A stretch of 64,000 bases of DNA from an uncultured Tenacibaculum sp. (GTDB taxonomy: Bacteria > Bacteroidota > Bacteroidia > Flavobacteriales > Flavobacteriaceae): the NCBI RefSeq assembly GCF_947494125.1, contig NZ_CANLTU010000009.1, positions 1-64,000 on the forward strand. Reading direction: 5' to 3'. Under the pieces are notes generated by a model, which was not told where the DNA came from, searched no databases, and saw only the letters and a program-made list of their open reading frames with translations. Positions 9,417 through 17,889 of the stretch are shown here, one piece after another. The stretch's first letter is position 1. Each line of letters opens with the position of its first letter. The position numbers and the translations under genes are program-made.

Positions 9417-9450
9417 CTGTTTTATATTTTGTATTTCAGAATTATAACTA

Positions 9451-9480
9451 CAAAATTACACAATCTAACTGACTTGCAAT
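9451..9480 (-). promoter_or_regulatory. Promoter of lpdA
   Basis: On the minus strand, ATTG (9480-9477), 18 nt, TAATTTTG (9458-9451); the lpdA start codon is 34 nt downstream. Confidence 0.65.
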
Positions 9481-9493
9481 AAAGGTTTATAGA

Positions 9494-9522
9494 ATTGTTT
9501 TGTTCTATTTGTTTTACCTTTG
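9494..9522 (+). promoter_or_regulatory. Promoter of the glycosyltransferase gene
   Basis: ATTG (9494-9497), 17 nt, TACCTTTG (9515-9522). The box ends only 8 nt before the ATG at 9531, so the mRNA would be nearly leaderless. The upstream in-frame TTG at 9495 lies inside this -33 element and is therefore unlikely to be a start codon. Confidence 0.6.
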
Positions 9523-9530
9523 AAAATCGT

Positions 9531-10760
9531 ATGAAAACACTTTTAATAATTGGATATGTTTGGGTAGAAAAAACTACAGGAGCTGGTAATAGGATGTTAC
9601 AGTTAATAGAAGTTTTTCAAAAACAAGATTATAAAATAACTTTTGCTAGTCCTGCTCAAAAGACAGAGAATTCTATAAATTTAATTAGTTTAGGAATTGA
9701 AGAAGTTTCTATTGAGTTAAATTCATCCACTTTTGATGAATTTATAATAGATTTAAAACCTGATATTGTGCTGTTCGATCGTTTTATGATGGAGGAGCAA
9801 TTTGGTTGGCGTGTAGCTGAAAATTGCTCAAAAGCTTTACGTATTTTAGATACAGAAGATTTACATTTTTTACGTAAAACACGTCATCAACAATTAAAAG
9901 ACAACGAAGAGTTTTCTACAAGTGCTTTATTAAAATCAAACGATGCTAAACGAGAAATAGCAGCTATTTTACGATGTGATTTAAGTTTAATCATTTCTAG
10001 TTATGAAATGAAATTACTTAAAGAGGTTTTTAAAATTGACGAAAGTTTATTGTGTCACTTACCTTTTTTACTAGATAAGATTGATAAAAAAGATATAGAA
10101 AAATGGAAGTCTTTTGAAGATAGAAACCATTTTATTTTTATAGGAAACTTCTTTCATGCTCCAAATGTAGATACAGTTTTACAATTGAAAAATAGTATAT
10201 GGAAATTGATTAGAAAACAATTACCTAAAGCTGAGATGCATATTTATGGAGCTTATGCAACACAGCAAATTCAACAATTACATAAACCTAAGGAAGGATT
10301 CCTCGTAAAAGGATTTGCAAAAGATGCAATAGAGGTAGTTAGAAGTGCTAAAGTAGTTTTAGCGCCTATTCGTTTTGGAGCCGGAATAAAAGGGAAACTA
10401 ACAGAGGCTATGGTAACAGGAACTCCATCTGTAACTACAAATATTGGAGCAGAAGGAATGCATGATGGTTTTGAATGGAATGGTTTTGTTGAAAGCGATT
10501 TCGATAAGTTTTCAAACAAAGCTGTTCTACTTTATTCTGAAGAGAATATATGGAAAGAATCTCAAGAAAAAGGAATGGAGATAATAAATCATATTTATGA
10601 TAAAGAAAAAATAGGATTTCGATTTATAAATCGAATAAAAAAAATCCAAGAAGATATGACTACACATCGTATTCAAAATTTTCTAGGAAGTTTATTACAA
10701 CATCAAACTTTACAAGCTACAAAATACATGAGTAAATGGATTGAAGAAAAAAATAAGTAG
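9531..10760 (+). CDS. Glycosyltransferase, GT-B fold
   Basis: A 409-aa cytoplasmic glycosyltransferase of the GT4-like group. The N-terminal Rossmann half starts MKTLLIIGYVWVEKTTGAGN. The C-terminal donor-binding half has the typical run FIGNFFHAPNVDT, followed by APIRFGAGIKGKLTEA (split) and GTPSVTTNIGAEGM, where the Glu of the KLTEA part is the usual nucleotide-sugar ligand. The ATG at 9531 is chosen over an in-frame TTG at 9495 because that TTG sits in the promoter. The acceptor sugar is unknown. The gene stands alone, convergent with the next gene over only 10 nt. Confidence 0.8.
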   Translation: MKTLLIIGYVWVEKTTGAGNRMLQLIEVFQKQDYKITFASPAQKTENSINLISLGIEEVSIELNSSTFDEFIIDLKPDIVLFDRFMMEEQFGWRVAENCSKALRILDTEDLHFLRKTRHQQLKDNEEFSTSALLKSNDAKREIAAILRCDLSLIISSYEMKLLKEVFKIDESLLCHLPFLLDKIDKKDIEKWKSFEDRNHFIFIGNFFHAPNVDTVLQLKNSIWKLIRKQLPKAEMHIYGAYATQQIQQLHKPKEGFLVKGFAKDAIEVVRSAKVVLAPIRFGAGIKGKLTEAMVTGTPSVTTNIGAEGMHDGFEWNGFVESDFDKFSNKAVLLYSEENIWKESQEKGMEIINHIYDKEKIGFRFINRIKKIQEDMTTHRIQNFLGSLLQHQTLQATKYMSKWIEEKNK

Positions 10761-10770
10761 TGAGCTTTTT

Positions 10771-11973
10771 TTATGGCTGGTAATCTAAAGGGAGCATATT
10801 AGCAAAAGATTCAAATCCCCAGTATCCTTCATTAAATATAGCATTAGGGTTTAATAGGATCCCAGATTTATCAATAATATCTTTTCCATTTAGTAAAACA
10901 ATATTTGAGGTTTGTACATTTAATGCCTTTCTTCGTTTGCCAAACATGCCTTTTAAATAATTTTCTTCTTCAGGTTCTTTAGTATAAATTACAGAAAGAT
11001 AATTTTCGAAGTTTAAATAATGAGTTTTTTTATCAATTAATGTCATGTCCTGGTAGGGTACATTTTTCTTATATAAATAATCTCTATATTTTGGTTTTCT
11101 ACTTTTTCTTATAGTTATTAAAGCACTGTCTAATGAAGTTGTAGGTGTATCTATTTTTTTTGAAAAATCAACTTTAGTATGTAAGCGAATTAATTCTCTT
11201 GCTAATTTTATTTTTTCTTCGGTAGGTCTTTCAGGGTTTAAAACTCGTTTGAATTGATTAACAATAAAACCGTCATGTTTCAGGTTTTGTGAGATTAAGC
11301 TTCTTAAAAAATGCATTTGAGAACCATTATAAGCTTCTAGTCTGTTTTGTTTCCATTTTCTTCTTATTGATTTAGATAAGTTCTCATATCGAGCATACCC
11401 ACTAAAGAATAATTGTTTGCCTTTTAATTCAAAATTAACTAGATCGTAGGTTATTAAATAGCCTAAGTCTTTATGTTTAATTTGTAAAGGTTCTTTTGTA
11501 AATGCAGTTAAACTATTTGTTTTACTATTGAATTCAAAATGAAGTGATTTAGGGTTGAGAATTTTACATTTCTCAGCAAGTTTTGTTCTGCCTAAAAAAG
11601 CTTGTTTAAAACGAGTTAAATTGTATTTCCATTCATTGTCGTATTTTGTTTTTTGAATAACTACTTCATCTAAAAGAGTAGCATCTTCTAGAAGAGTTAC
11701 AGTCATTTTCTTTTTAGAAGTATTAATAGGAATTTGTTTGGTTTTATATCCTAAAAAAGAAATTACGAGTGTGTAATTTCCATTAGGAATATTTAACTGA
11801 AATTCACCTTTGCTATTTGTAATAGAGCCAACAGTTGTGTTATTAAAATACACAGAAGCTCCTTCTAAACTTTCGTTCTTGTTGGAAATGACTTTTCCTT
11901 TAATATTAATTTGAGAAAAACTACAAATAGAAAAAAATGTAAATAGAAACAAAATAATAAATCCCTTTTTCAT
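10771..11973 (-). CDS. Secreted protein with carboxypeptidase-like regulatory domain
   Basis: A 400-aa protein with a signal peptide (MKKGFIILFLFTFFSICSFS, cleaved before QINIKG). Residues 22-110 form a CarboxypepD_reg-like beta-sandwich (GKVISNKNESLEGASVYF, then STKGEF-type turn NSKGEFQLNIPNGNYTL). This domain is common at the N-terminus of Bacteroidota outer-membrane proteins. The rest (115-400) is a charged region with no catalytic motif that I recognise. It is not a TonB receptor (no plug or barrel). It is probably periplasmic or outer-membrane associated. Confidence 0.75.
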   Translation of the reverse strand: MKKGFIILFLFTFFSICSFSQINIKGKVISNKNESLEGASVYFNNTTVGSITNSKGEFQLNIPNGNYTLVISFLGYKTKQIPINTSKKKMTVTLLEDATLLDEVVIQKTKYDNEWKYNLTRFKQAFLGRTKLAEKCKILNPKSLHFEFNSKTNSLTAFTKEPLQIKHKDLGYLITYDLVNFELKGKQLFFSGYARYENLSKSIRRKWKQNRLEAYNGSQMHFLRSLISQNLKHDGFIVNQFKRVLNPERPTEEKIKLARELIRLHTKVDFSKKIDTPTTSLDSALITIRKSRKPKYRDYLYKKNVPYQDMTLIDKKTHYLNFENYLSVIYTKEPEEENYLKGMFGKRRKALNVQTSNIVLLNGKDIIDKSGILLNPNAIFNEGYWGFESFANMLPLDYQP

Positions 11974-12038
11974 AAAATAAATTTTTATAAAAATAGGGAC
12001 TTATTTTTTTGTTTAAAAAGAAGTGTAGTTAATTATTG

Positions 12039-14063
12039 TTAAAGTAAACCTGCGCGTTTTAATAAAGCGTCAGGTTTTGGCTCTTTTCCTCTAAAACGGA
12101 TGTATAAATCCATAGGCTTTTCTGTACCACCTTTAGACAAAACATTATTTTTAAACTTAGTTGCTACATCTTTATTAAAGATTCCTTCTTCTAAAAAATA
12201 TTCAAAAGCATCGGCATCTAAAACTTCTGCCCATTTGTAAGAATAATACCCCGCAGAATATCCACCTTGAAAAATATGAGAAAAAGCAGTACTCATACAG
12301 TTTTCTGCAACATCTGGATATAATTGTGTTTCAGAAAAAGCTTTCGTTTCAAAATCTTTTACAGAAGTAATTGTTTGTGGCGGCTCTCCTCCATGCCAAT
12401 TCATATCTAATAAACCAAAACTTAATTGACGTAAGGTTTGCATACCTTCATGAAAACTAGCTGACTCTTTAATTTTTTGAACATACTCCATTGGAATTGT
12501 TTCTCCAGTTTCATAATGTTTTGCAAATAACTCTAATGCTTCTTTTTCATAACACCAATTTTCTAAAACTTGACTTGGTAATTCTACAAAATCCCAAGAG
12601 ACAGATGTTCCTGATAAGCTATTATAAGTAGTATTTGCTAACATTCCATGCAGTGCATGACCAAATTCATGAAATAACGTGGTAACTTCATTAAAAGTTA
12701 ATAATGAAGGTTTAGTTTCTGTTGGTTTGGTAAAATTACAAACTATTGAAACTTGTGGACGTTCGTTTATTCCGTCTTTTACTTGCTGAGGTTTATAAGA
12801 AGTCATCCAAGCACCATTACGTTTTCCAGCTCGGGGATGAAAATCAGCATAAAAATGTGAAACAAATTTTCCGTTCTTATCTGTTACTGAATAAGTTTTA
12901 ACATCTTCATGGTAGGTGTCTATTGAATTTATTTCCTCAAATTGTAAATCAAATAATTTACCTGCAATTTCAAAAGCTCCATCAATTACATTTTCTAATT
13001 TGAAATAAGGTTTTAGTAATTCTTGATCCAAAGAAAATAATTCTTTCTTTAGTTTTTCAGAATAATATGCTGAATCCCATTTTTGAAGTTGATCAATTCC
13101 GTCTAATTTTTTAGCGTAATTTTCTAAATTCGTAAACTCACGTTGCGCTGCTGGCTTCGCTTTTACTAACAAATCATTAGAAAAAGATAAAACTTTCTCT
13201 GGTGTTTCAGCCATTCTTTCTTCTAACACAAAATGTGCATGCGTTTTATAACCTAATAAATTAGCTCGCTTATGACGAAGATTTACAATATCTAAAACTA
13301 TTTGTTCATTATTAAAATCATTCTTTTGAAAACCTTTTTTACCCATTGCAATTGCTAGCTCTTTTCGCAATTCTCTATTATCTGTATAGGTCATAAAAGG
13401 AATATAACTAGGATAATCTAATGTAATAATCCAACCGTCTTTATCTTTAGATTTAGCTAACTCTTTTGCTGCCTCTTTTGCACTTTCTGGTAATCCTTTT
13501 AAACCTTCTTCATTTGTTAAATGCATTTCAAAAGCATTAGTTTCTGCTAATACATTTTCTCCAAATTGTAATGATAACTTAGATAATTCGGCATCAATTT
13601 TACGTAAATCTTCTTTGTCTTTATTATTTAAATTAGCTCCGTTTCTGGCAAAACCTTTATATTGTTTGTCTAACAACATAGCTTGCTCAGATGTTAAATC
13701 TAAATTTTCTTTTTGGTCATAAATAGTTTTTACTCTTTTAAATAAAGCTTCATTTAAAATCATATCATTTTTAAACTCACTTAACCAAGGAGAAATATCT
13801 TTCGCTATCTTCTGAATTTCTTCATTTGTTTCAGCTGAATTTAAATTAAAAAAGATAGACGTTACTCTACTTAGTTTTTCTCCAGTAAAATCTAAAGCTA
13901 CAGTAGTGTTTTCAAAAGTAGCTTCGTTAGAATTATCAATAATAGTATTGATTTCATCTTTAGCAATTTCTATAGTTTTTTTTATAGCAGGTTTATAGTG
14001 ACCTTCTTCAATTTTTGAAAAAGGAGCTGTATTAAAATCTTGTAATAATGGATTTTTAGTCAT
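12039..14063 (-). CDS. M3-family zinc metallopeptidase (oligopeptidase / peptidyl-dipeptidase Dcp type)
   Basis: A 674-aa peptidase that cleaves short peptides, probably in the cytoplasm because no signal peptide is present (MTKNPLLQDFNTAPFSKIEE). The zinc site HEFGHALHGML lies near residue 465 with the third ligand in ELPSQVLENW, typical of family M3. The length fits Dcp and oligopeptidase A (about 680 aa). The N-terminal PLLQDF..APF is the usual start of this family. It is a single gene with divergent or spaced neighbours. Whether it is Dcp or PrlC cannot be decided from the sequence alone. Confidence 0.9.
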   Translation of the reverse strand: MTKNPLLQDFNTAPFSKIEEGHYKPAIKKTIEIAKDEINTIIDNSNEATFENTTVALDFTGEKLSRVTSIFFNLNSAETNEEIQKIAKDISPWLSEFKNDMILNEALFKRVKTIYDQKENLDLTSEQAMLLDKQYKGFARNGANLNNKDKEDLRKIDAELSKLSLQFGENVLAETNAFEMHLTNEEGLKGLPESAKEAAKELAKSKDKDGWIITLDYPSYIPFMTYTDNRELRKELAIAMGKKGFQKNDFNNEQIVLDIVNLRHKRANLLGYKTHAHFVLEERMAETPEKVLSFSNDLLVKAKPAAQREFTNLENYAKKLDGIDQLQKWDSAYYSEKLKKELFSLDQELLKPYFKLENVIDGAFEIAGKLFDLQFEEINSIDTYHEDVKTYSVTDKNGKFVSHFYADFHPRAGKRNGAWMTSYKPQQVKDGINERPQVSIVCNFTKPTETKPSLLTFNEVTTLFHEFGHALHGMLANTTYNSLSGTSVSWDFVELPSQVLENWCYEKEALELFAKHYETGETIPMEYVQKIKESASFHEGMQTLRQLSFGLLDMNWHGGEPPQTITSVKDFETKAFSETQLYPDVAENCMSTAFSHIFQGGYSAGYYSYKWAEVLDADAFEYFLEEGIFNKDVATKFKNNVLSKGGTEKPMDLYIRFRGKEPKPDALLKRAGLL

Positions 14064-14086
14064 GAAAATTCATTTTAAAAATTGAG

Positions 14087-14119
14087 GAAACCTCACAAAT
14101 CAAATATCTGTGAGGTTTC
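14087..14119. terminator. Likely terminator of purEK
   Basis: An 11-bp perfect inverted repeat (GAAACCTCACA / TGTGAGGTTTC, 11-nt loop) lies 25 nt after the purE stop. On the minus strand it is followed by CTCAATTTTTA, so the T-tract is slightly displaced. Confidence 0.55.
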
Positions 14120-14143
14120 TATATATGTATTGTACTAAAGTAC

Positions 14144-14623
14144 TTATTTTTTTACTCTTTCAGAAGCTTTTTCAACTTTAAGTTTTAAGCCTTCTTTGTA
14201 AGCAATAATTTTATCTAAAACACATTTGTCTGAAGCTCCAATAATTTGAGCAGCTAAAATTCCTGCATTTTTTGCGCCATCTAAAGCAACAGTTGCTACA
14301 GGTACACCTCCTGGCATTTGTAATATAGATAACACAGAATCCCAACCGTCTATTGAGTTTCTACTTTTTACTGGTACTCCAATTATTGGTAATGGACTCA
14401 TACTAGCTACCATTCCTGGTAAGTGAGCAGCACCTCCAGCACCAGCAATTATTACTTTTATACCACGTAAATGTGCGTTCTTAGAATAGTCAACTAATTT
14501 TTCAGGAGTTCTGTGAGCAGAAACAATATCTACTTCTATTTGAATATCAAAACTTTCTAAAATATCAATTGCTTCTTGCATGATTGGAAGATCTGAATCG
14601 CTTCCCATTATAATTCCTACCAT
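14144..14623 (-). CDS. purE: N5-carboxyaminoimidazole ribonucleotide mutase PurE
   Basis: Class I PurE (159 aa) converts N5-CAIR to CAIR in purine synthesis. Motifs seen are GSDSDLPIM (residues 7-15), SAHRTPE (about 40) and AGGAAHLPGMVAS (about 67), which bind the nucleotide and catalyse the carboxyl shift. It follows purK by 2 nt, as in most bacteria, and the pair acts in sequence: PurK makes N5-CAIR and PurE rearranges it. Confidence 0.97.
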   Translation of the reverse strand: MVGIIMGSDSDLPIMQEAIDILESFDIQIEVDIVSAHRTPEKLVDYSKNAHLRGIKVIIAGAGGAAHLPGMVASMSPLPIIGVPVKSRNSIDGWDSVLSILQMPGGVPVATVALDGAKNAGILAAQIIGASDKCVLDKIIAYKEGLKLKVEKASERVKK

Positions 14624-14625
14624 AA

Positions 14626-15783
14626 TTATTTGCTAATTACTTTTATAGTTTCTTTTACTTGTTGAGCGATTTCTCGCGCTTTGTTTATATCTTCATTTAC
14701 AATCGTTACATGTCCCATTTTACGGAAAGGTTTCGTGATTTTTTTTCCATAAATATGTGGGGTAACGCCGTCTATTTTTAAAATATCTTCAATGTTTTTA
14801 TATACAACATCTCCGGTATAACCTTCAGCACCGACTAAGTTTACCATAATACCAGCAACTTTACTTTCTGTATTACCTAATGGTAAGTTTAATATACTTC
14901 GCAAATGTTGCTCAAATTGATTTGTATAACTAGCTTCAATTGAATAATGCCCTGAATTATGAGTTCTTGGAGCTACTTCATTTACTAAAATTTCATCATC
15001 GTTTGTTTGAAACATTTCAACGGCTAATAAGCCAACAAATTCAAAAGTCTTAGCTATTTTTAAAGCAACTTCTTGTGCTTTTTTTGCGACTGTTTCATCT
15101 ATTCTTGCAGGGCAAATTACGTATTCTACTTGGTTAGCTTCTGGATGAAACTCCATTTCTACTACTGGATATGTTTTTGTTTCTCCATCAGAATTTCTGG
15201 CTACGATTACTGCCAATTCATTTTTAAAAGGAATTAGTTTCTCTGCAATACATTCTCCTTCTGGCAAGGATTGTAAATCTTCATAATTACGAACTACTTT
15301 CACACCGTTTCCATCGTAACCAAATTGAGCAGCTTTCCATACAAACGGAAATTCAATAATGTTGTTTTCATAAGAATGCTTTAATTCTTCTAAAAAAGCA
15401 TAATGTGAAAAGTCAGCCGTAGGAATGTGATGATCTGTGTAAAATGTTTTTTGACGTGCCTTATTTTGAATTATTCTTAAATTAGATGGTTTAGGGTAAA
15501 TAGTTAAACCTTCTGACTCTAGTTTATCAAGTGCATCGATATTTACATTTTCAATTTCAATTGTTAAAGCGTCTACTCTTTTACCAAAATTGTAAACGGT
15601 ATCAAAATCTAATAAATCTCCTTGATGAAATTCATTGCAAATACGAGCAGATGGAGCATCATTATTTGAATCTAAAATAACTGTGTAAATATCAAATTTT
15701 TGAGTTTCGGAAAGGAGCATCCTTCCTAATTGACCGCCACCTAGAACGCCCAATTTAAAATTTGAAGAAAAATAATTTTTCAA
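14626..15783 (-). CDS. purK: N5-carboxyaminoimidazole ribonucleotide synthetase PurK
   Basis: An ATP-grasp enzyme (385 aa) that makes N5-CAIR from AIR, bicarbonate and ATP. The N-terminal LGVLGGGQLGRML (residues 11-23) is diagnostic; the ATP-grasp core includes PFVWKAAQFGYDGNGV, EMFQTNDDEILVNEVAPR and HNSGHYS. A promoter stands 31 nt upstream. It is the first gene of the purK-purE operon. Confidence 0.97.
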   Translation of the reverse strand: MKNYFSSNFKLGVLGGGQLGRMLLSETQKFDIYTVILDSNNDAPSARICNEFHQGDLLDFDTVYNFGKRVDALTIEIENVNIDALDKLESEGLTIYPKPSNLRIIQNKARQKTFYTDHHIPTADFSHYAFLEELKHSYENNIIEFPFVWKAAQFGYDGNGVKVVRNYEDLQSLPEGECIAEKLIPFKNELAVIVARNSDGETKTYPVVEMEFHPEANQVEYVICPARIDETVAKKAQEVALKIAKTFEFVGLLAVEMFQTNDDEILVNEVAPRTHNSGHYSIEASYTNQFEQHLRSILNLPLGNTESKVAGIMVNLVGAEGYTGDVVYKNIEDILKIDGVTPHIYGKKITKPFRKMGHVTIVNEDINKAREIAQQVKETIKVISK

Positions 15784-15813
15784 GATAAATATTTTATTGT
15801 GTTGTTGTTAACG

Positions 15814-15843
15814 CAAAAATAAGAATCTAAATAATAGTACAAA
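15814..15843 (-). promoter_or_regulatory. Promoter of purK-purE
   Basis: On the minus strand, TTTG (15843-15840), 18 nt, TATTTTTG (15821-15814), 31 nt before the purK start. No purine riboswitch is visible in the short leader. Confidence 0.65.
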
Positions 15844-15848
15844 TAGAA

Positions 15849-16259
15849 TTAACGAGATATTCTTAATTGTGAACTACTAATTGAGGTAACAAAATACATT
15901 AATGCATTACAACCCACATTGTCTATTGGAGCTCCATTGGCTAAATAATTGTATTTTTTATCGTCACAAGGACATTTAATATGTATCCCATCAAATGTCA
16001 TTAATGAATTACAAGAAGCTTCTGGACATTGTCTGTCAAAAGCTCTATAACCATTATTTCCTGTTCTAAAAATATAAATGTTTCGACCTTGAATAGTGTT
16101 TTGAGAACTTCCACTTGGAACTAACAATCCTTGAAATTCAGGTAGAGTTAAATCGATAATAGTATTCATGGTTACTCCATTAAAACAATTGTTTACAGGG
16201 GTGTTATCGCTACAGCCTAAAGAAATTGTAAGGATAAATAGATAAAATATTTTTTTCAT
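15849..16259 (-). CDS. Rieske-like lipoprotein with non-canonical ligands
   Basis: A 136-aa protein starting at MKKIFYLFILTISLGC, with a lipobox whose Cys16 would be lipidated. An in-frame start 33 nt upstream lacks a signal sequence and is rejected. The region RQCPEASCNSLMTFDG, then HIKCPCDDKKYN and the following PIDNVGC, has the layout of a Rieske [2Fe-2S] domain, but the canonical CxH...CxxH pairs are replaced by Cys-rich ones (CP...C...CPCDD). The fold assignment is inferred; iron-sulfur binding is uncertain. It is probably on the periplasmic face of a membrane, as a single gene. Confidence 0.6.
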   Translation of the reverse strand: MKKIFYLFILTISLGCSDNTPVNNCFNGVTMNTIIDLTLPEFQGLLVPSGSSQNTIQGRNIYIFRTGNNGYRAFDRQCPEASCNSLMTFDGIHIKCPCDDKKYNYLANGAPIDNVGCNALMYFVTSISSSQLRISR

Positions 16260-16310
16260 TGTTTTTAAATAGAGTTGTATATGTAACGCCACGAATTTAC
16301 AAATATTTTG

Positions 16311-16350
16311 TACATTTGTAGTATAATCTCATACCTATCGGCGTGAGATT
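16311..16350 (+). promoter_or_regulatory. greA promoter -7 box and leader hairpin
   Basis: TACATTTG (16311-16318) matches the TAnnTTTG box; no good -33 element is seen. A 7-bp hairpin AATCTCA / TGAGATT (16325-16331 and 16344-16350) would form at the very 5' end of the transcript, 16 nt before the greA ATG. It may protect the mRNA end or tune translation. Confidence 0.45.
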
Positions 16351-16366
16351 TTTAAATTTAGAAGTT

Positions 16367-16840
16367 ATGAGTGAAGTATCATATTATACCGAAGAAGGAT
16401 TAAAGAAATTAAAAGAAGAGTTATCACATTTAGAGCATACTGAAAGACCAAGAGTTTCTCAAGAAATTGGTGAGGCTATAGATAAAGGAGATTTAAGTGA
16501 GAATGCTGAATACCACGCTGCAAAAGAAGAACAATCTTTATTGGAAACGAAGATTGCTAAACTTAAAAATATAGTTGCAAGTGCGCGTATTATTGATGAG
16601 AGTCAGTTAGATACTTCTAAAGTGTTAATTCATTCTGTTGTTAAAATAAAAAACACGACTAACGGCATGGAGTTTACCTATACCTTAGTTGCAGATTCTG
16701 AAACAGATATTAGAAACGGGAAATTATCAGTAAATTCTCCAATAGGAAAAGGTTTGTTAGGAAATAAGGTTGGAGATGTAGCAGAAATTAAAGTACCTAA
16801 CGGAATTATGAAGTTTGAAATTATGGAGATTTCTCGTTAA
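16367..16840 (+). CDS. greA: Transcription elongation factor GreA
   Basis: GreA enters the RNA polymerase secondary channel and stimulates cleavage of backtracked RNA. The ATG at 16367 gives 157 aa, the standard GreA length; an upstream in-frame GTG at 16343 lies within the leader hairpin. The N-terminal coiled coil carries the acidic catalytic tip GDLSENAEYHAAKEEQ (about residues 42-57, with D and E residues that hold Mg2+). The C-terminal FKBP-like domain ends SPIGKGLLGNKVGD. It is followed by a terminator. Confidence 0.96.
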   Translation: MSEVSYYTEEGLKKLKEELSHLEHTERPRVSQEIGEAIDKGDLSENAEYHAAKEEQSLLETKIAKLKNIVASARIIDESQLDTSKVLIHSVVKIKNTTNGMEFTYTLVADSETDIRNGKLSVNSPIGKGLLGNKVGDVAEIKVPNGIMKFEIMEISR

Positions 16841-16861
16841 TTTTTTTAAAATATTTTGATA

Positions 16862-16889
16862 AAAGCGTTGCAATAGCAGCGCTTTTTTT
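16862..16889 (+). terminator. Intrinsic terminator of greA
   Basis: Stem AAAGCGTTGC / GCAGCGCTTT (10 bp with one G-U pair), loop AATA, then a run of T. It lies 22 nt after the greA stop. Confidence 0.8.
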
Positions 16890-16918
16890 ATTTTTACAAA
16901 CACACAAAACAAAAAGTT

Positions 16919-17311
16919 ATGGCTAGTATTTTTACGAAGATAATATCAGGAGAAATTCCATCATATAAAATAGCTGAAGATGAAAATTACTTTGCTTTTT
17001 TAGATATCAATCCAAATGCTAAAGGGCATACATTGGTAATTCCAAAAAGAGAAGAGAATAAATTATTTGATTTATCTAAAGAAGAATACGATGGATTGAT
17101 GTCTTTTTCTTACCGAGTGGCTAAAGCTATTGAAAAGACAATTCCGTGCAAACGTGTTGGAATGAGCGTAATTGGTTTAGAAGTGCCTCACGTACATGTG
17201 CACTTAATTCCTTTAAACGCTATGAGTGATATTCAATTTATAGAAAAAGTTAAGTTATCTAGTGAAGAATTTGTAGCGTTAGCAGAAGGTATTTCTACAA
17301 ACTTTCAATAG
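16919..17311 (+). CDS. HIT-family nucleotide-binding protein (HINT type)
   Basis: A 130-aa histidine-triad hydrolase, probably a purine nucleoside phosphoramidase of the Hint branch. The start MASIFTKIISGEIPSYKI (with FTKIISGEIP typical of Hint) and the catalytic HVHVHLIP at residues 91-98 are complete. DINPNAKGHTLVIPK is the usual substrate-binding part. It is in the same direction as greA but behind that gene's terminator. The cellular substrate is unknown. Confidence 0.93.
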   Translation: MASIFTKIISGEIPSYKIAEDENYFAFLDINPNAKGHTLVIPKREENKLFDLSKEEYDGLMSFSYRVAKAIEKTIPCKRVGMSVIGLEVPHVHVHLIPLNAMSDIQFIEKVKLSSEEFVALAEGISTNFQ

Positions 17312-17349
17312 TTAAGGATAAAAAAAGAATAATTATAACTTTATAGCTG

Positions 17350-17886
17350 ATGAGGTTAAAGCATATTATTATAATGTTTTTTTTGATTATTCATTGTTCT
17401 TGTAATTCAGAAAAAAATGAGTCTGATAGTTATGAAATAATGTCAGTAATATTAAACCATGAATTAGGGAGTATACCTGATGAAGAAAATGGCCTTTTTT
17501 GGATTAATCCAGATAAAGAATATAATACTGTTTTAATATATAATTATACTAATTTAGGTGAGTTTGATAATATGATTCTAACTGAATTTTATCCTCAGAT
17601 AAATAGTTCTCTATTAAAAGATCTTAATAAGAAAATAAAAATAGATATCAATAAAATTAAGGGTTATTATAGATATCAGTTAATAGACCTATGTAATGAT
17701 AAAAATAAAAAAGAAGTAATAGGAACTGTGACTTTTTCTTCAATTAGTTATAGTGAAAATTATAAAAAAGCTATTTTTTTTGTGAAATATCTTTGTGGTG
17801 GACATTGTGGGTTTGGAAAATTATTTTATTTGAAAAAAGAGCAAAAATGGTTAATAGAAAAGGAAGAAGAAGTATATGTTTCGTAA
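17350..17886 (+). CDS. Hypothetical lipoprotein
   Basis: A 178-aa protein with a signal sequence MRLKHIIIMFFLIIHCSC; the Cys at 16 or 18 would be the lipidation site. The mature part is rich in Asn, Lys and Tyr, and late in the chain has a YLCGGHCGFGKLFYL stretch with Cys and His in the pattern CGGHCG, which could bind metal. I do not recognise a family. It lies 38 nt after the HIT gene and is convergent with a histidine kinase over 3 nt. Confidence 0.65.
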   Translation: MRLKHIIIMFFLIIHCSCNSEKNESDSYEIMSVILNHELGSIPDEENGLFWINPDKEYNTVLIYNYTNLGEFDNMILTEFYPQINSSLLKDLNKKIKIDINKIKGYYRYQLIDLCNDKNKKEVIGTVTFSSISYSENYKKAIFFVKYLCGGHCGFGKLFYLKKEQKWLIEKEEEVYVS

Positions 17887-17889
17887 AAG

